From: Mucilaginibacter gossypiicola
GTDB lineage: Bacteria > Bacteroidota > Bacteroidia > Sphingobacteriales > Sphingobacteriaceae
Length of the DNA stretch: 64,000 nucleotides
Direction of reading: 5' to 3'
Assembly: GCF_900110105.1 (NCBI RefSeq)
Contig: NZ_FOCL01000003.1
Span: forward strand, 924,465 to 988,464
Under the pieces are notes generated by a model. The model was not told the DNA's origin. It made no database searches and saw only the letters and a list, made by a program, of their open reading frames with translations. The translations under genes and the position numbers were made by a program. This document shows, in pieces, positions 62,601 through 64,000 of this stretch (positions are counted from its first letter, which is position 1; every line of letters starts with the position of its first letter).

Positions 62601-62988
62601 CTAAAGTGGCAATGGCGCTGGTAACGCTTTTGCGCGATTGCGTACCGTAACCTACTACTACCACCTCGTTAAGGGCTTTGTTATCGGGCTTAAGCGCTAC
62701 GTTGATTGTTGTTTGCTGCCCTACTGTAATTTCCTGTGTTCCGTATCCCATAAAACGGAAAACCAATACATCGTTTGGCGATGCCTGGATAGCGTAGGTA
62801 CCATCGGCCTGTGTTGGGCCGCCTTGGGTTGTTCCTTTAATGGTTACACTCACGCCCGGCAGCGAGCTATGATCGTCATCGGCGGTTACCTTTCCGCTGA
62901 TCTTTTTTGTTTGCGCCTGAACAACCATAAAAAGCAATAAGCTCATCATGGTCAGCAGACCTTTTTTTAGGGTAAAACTTTGGTTCAT
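59689..62988 (-). CDS. nanO: SusC-like TonB-dependent transporter of the sialic acid locus (NanO-type)
   Basis: 1099 aa with a signal peptide ending VQAQ (about 26). Carboxypeptidase-like domain ([23 protein letters not shown]), then [18 protein letters not shown], the plug ([55 protein letters not shown]) and a barrel ending [11 protein letters not shown]. It imports free sialic acid or sialoglycans across the outer membrane. It is the first gene of the operon and divergent from nanR; the palindrome at 63004-63028 lies 16 bp upstream of its ATG. Confidence 0.95.
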   Translation of the reverse strand: [1099 protein letters not shown]

Positions 62989-63003
62989 ATTTTATCGATT
63001 ATT

Positions 63004-63028
63004 TTGCATTATGTATGACATAATGCAA
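63004..63028. promoter_or_regulatory. 25-bp perfect palindrome, probable NanR operator
   Basis: TTGCATTATGT (63004-63014) and ACATAATGCAA (63018-63028) are perfect reverse complements around ATG. The centre, GTATGAC, fits the GT-N3-AC core known for FadR-subfamily GntR operators. It lies between the susC start (62988) and the nanR-like regulator (63164), just upstream of the susC start codon, so binding would block transcription of the catabolic operon. Confidence 0.75.
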
Positions 63029-63142
63029 TTATGAAGTTTTATTTTTAATTTTGCAAATCAATCCGGCAAAATATTTTCAGGCTGATTTACTGGGTGTTTC
63101 AAATACACTAAATGAATTGGGGTATTTTTTACGGCTGATTTG

Positions 63143-63150
63143 TATGTTTG
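63143..63150 (+). promoter_or_regulatory. Candidate -7 box of nanR (TATGTTTG)
   Basis: TATGTTTG fully matches TAnnTTTG. A TTG at 63117-63119 is 23 bp upstream and may serve as -33. Transcription would start a few bases before the ATG at 63164, giving a very short leader. The box overlaps a TTG at 63140 that could otherwise be taken as a start codon. Confidence 0.4.
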
Positions 63151-63163
63151 CAATGAAAGAAAA

Positions 63164-63871
63164 ATGAAAAGCAACGGCCTTATTCAAAGCATAAAAAACA
63201 TTGATACCAGTTCGCTGGTAGACCGGGTGGAAAAGAACCTGGTTGAACTGTTTGTTGAAAAAAAGTTTAAGGTTGGCGACCCCATTCCCAAGGAACTGGA
63301 ATTGGCCGACGCACTTGGCGTAAGCAGAACCGTGATCAGGGAGGCCCTGCTGAGGTTAAGGCTGATGGGCTTGATAGATTCAAAGAAAAAACGCGGCGCT
63401 GTCCTCACCAGCCCCGACCTGGTTTCTATTCTTGAAAAAAGCATGAACCCGGAGATCCTCGATAAGGCTACGCTGAAAGAAATTTTTGAAATGCGGCTGG
63501 CACTGGAAATAGGAATGGCCGATTTTATTATTGAACGGGTGAAACCCGAGGATATCGCCGAGCTCCGGGCTATTGTTTCGGTAGAACCCTCAGCTTCTCA
63601 GGCGGCTATTTTTGATGTAGAACAGGAGATCCGCTTTCACGGGAAGCTTTATGATATCACCGGTAATGAAACACTCCGCAAGTTTCAAAAGATGTTATTA
63701 CCTGTGTTTGATTATGTACATCAAAGCGGTTTATTGAAAAAGCCTGTAAAGCTTAAAAAGTTCGTTTCGCACGCTGGACTTATTGATCTGATTGAAAAGG
63801 GATCGGCAGAAATGCTCCGTAATGGCATGCGCAACCACCTGGAAAACCATTTTGCAAGGCTGTTTGATTAA
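63164..63871 (+). CDS. nanR: GntR/FadR-family regulator, NanR-like
   Basis: 235 aa from ATG 63164; a TTG at 63140 would add 8 residues but lies in the promoter-like box. Winged helix at about 20-80: VEKNLVELFVEKKFKVGDPI, IPKELELADALGVSRTVIREALLRLRLMGLID and KRGAVLTSP. The C-terminal FCD domain (about 90-225) has LKEIFEMRLALEIGMADFII, FHGKLYDITGN and HAGLIDLIEKGS, with His residues positioned as in metal-binding FCD proteins. Divergent from the nan operon, so it is its likely repressor with sialic acid or ManNAc as effector. It is not related in architecture to the two GntR regulators at 41159-43192. Confidence 0.9.
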   Translation: MKSNGLIQSIKNIDTSSLVDRVEKNLVELFVEKKFKVGDPIPKELELADALGVSRTVIREALLRLRLMGLIDSKKKRGAVLTSPDLVSILEKSMNPEILDKATLKEIFEMRLALEIGMADFIIERVKPEDIAELRAIVSVEPSASQAAIFDVEQEIRFHGKLYDITGNETLRKFQKMLLPVFDYVHQSGLLKKPVKLKKFVSHAGLIDLIEKGSAEMLRNGMRNHLENHFARLFD

Positions 63872-63935
63872 GTTAATAACAGATAGATTGGTCAGAGCTT
63901 TAAACTCCCCTCTTGAGAGTAATAGCCCATCATTA

Positions 63936-63987
63936 GACAAAGGTCAAACTTCGTTGAATCAATAATGCGAAGTTTGATTTATTTGTC
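63936..63987 (+). terminator. Imperfect palindrome after nanR
   Basis: TCAAACTTCG (63944-63953) pairs with CGAAGTTTGA (63968-63977), and GACAAA (63936-63941) with TTTGTC (63982-63987). The inner stem is followed by TTTATTTG on the plus strand. It lies 65 bp after the nanR stop codon. It may be a terminator or one more interspersed palindrome. Confidence 0.5.
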
Positions 63988-64000
63988 CTGTTATTGTATT

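Noticed and set aside
1..64000. CRISPR arrays, tRNAs, rRNAs, phage or transposase genes
   Set aside because: No regularly spaced direct repeats, cloverleaf-like sequences or mobile-element proteins were seen anywhere in the window.

Overview
The window reads as chromosome of a Bacteroidota member, most likely a Sphingobacteriaceae soil or plant-associated genus such as Mucilaginibacter or Pedobacter. The reasons are two SusC/SusD pairs, dense blocks of exported carbohydrate-active enzymes, promoter-like TAnnTTTG boxes without strong Shine-Dalgarno sequences, and several families of palindromic intergenic repeats. The genus is inferred from style only. There are no tRNA, rRNA, CRISPR, phage or transposase genes.

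Positions 1-40905, almost all on the minus strand, are a large pectin/rhamnogalacturonan utilisation region in three blocks. (a) 40905->35432: a CE12-type esterase, a PL22 oligogalacturonate lyase and a GH106 alpha-L-rhamnosidase, closed by a strong terminator at 35382-35411. (b) 35259->15860: SusC, SusD, a hairpin, then GH28, GH2, two CE12 esterases, a five-bladed propeller glycosidase, an unassigned (alpha/alpha)6 protein, GH105, GH31 and a sulfatase. (c) 15392->1: GH28, CE8 pectin methylesterase and GH105-DUF4350, then cytoplasmic uronate catabolism (UxaB, UxaA, an LgoD-like dehydrogenase), then a six-hairpin glycosidase, a GH138-like protein and a GH95 enzyme cut by the window edge. GH106, GH95, GH138-like and GH2 together suggest a complex pectin such as RG-II/RG-I, with homogalacturonan handled by GH28/CE8/PL22. 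Export proteins bind and import oligomers, periplasmic enzymes trim them, and cytoplasmic enzymes convert tagaturonate to 2-keto-3-deoxygluconate.

Positions 40906-44654 are a regulatory and junction zone: two paralogous GntR-type regulators with sugar-sensor domains placed tail to tail, about 500 bp of mostly non-coding DNA with a possible SusC relic, and a small membrane-anchored coiled-coil protein of unknown role.

Positions 44655-63871 are a sialoglycan (mucin-type) utilisation locus. A divergent GntR/FadR regulator (NanR-like, plus strand) faces a minus-strand operon: SusC, SusD, NanA lyase, NanM epimerase, NanT transporter, a double-domain sialate O-acetylesterase, AGE 2-epimerase, GH33 sialidase, an SGNH-GH20 fusion, then a second MFS permease and a GlcNAc-6-sulfatase-like enzyme. 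A 25-bp palindrome at 63004-63028 between nanR and susC is the obvious operator.

The best leads are: a 35-bp box shared, at the same distance from the start codon, by the two pectin-block promoters; the LgoD-UxaB-UxaA cluster next to GH95, implying L-galactose or L-galactonate use; the perfect NanR-type palindrome; hairpins directly after both susD genes; covarying REP hairpins around the LgoD gene; and two or three enzymes that do not fall clearly into a known family. No wholly new type of system was found.
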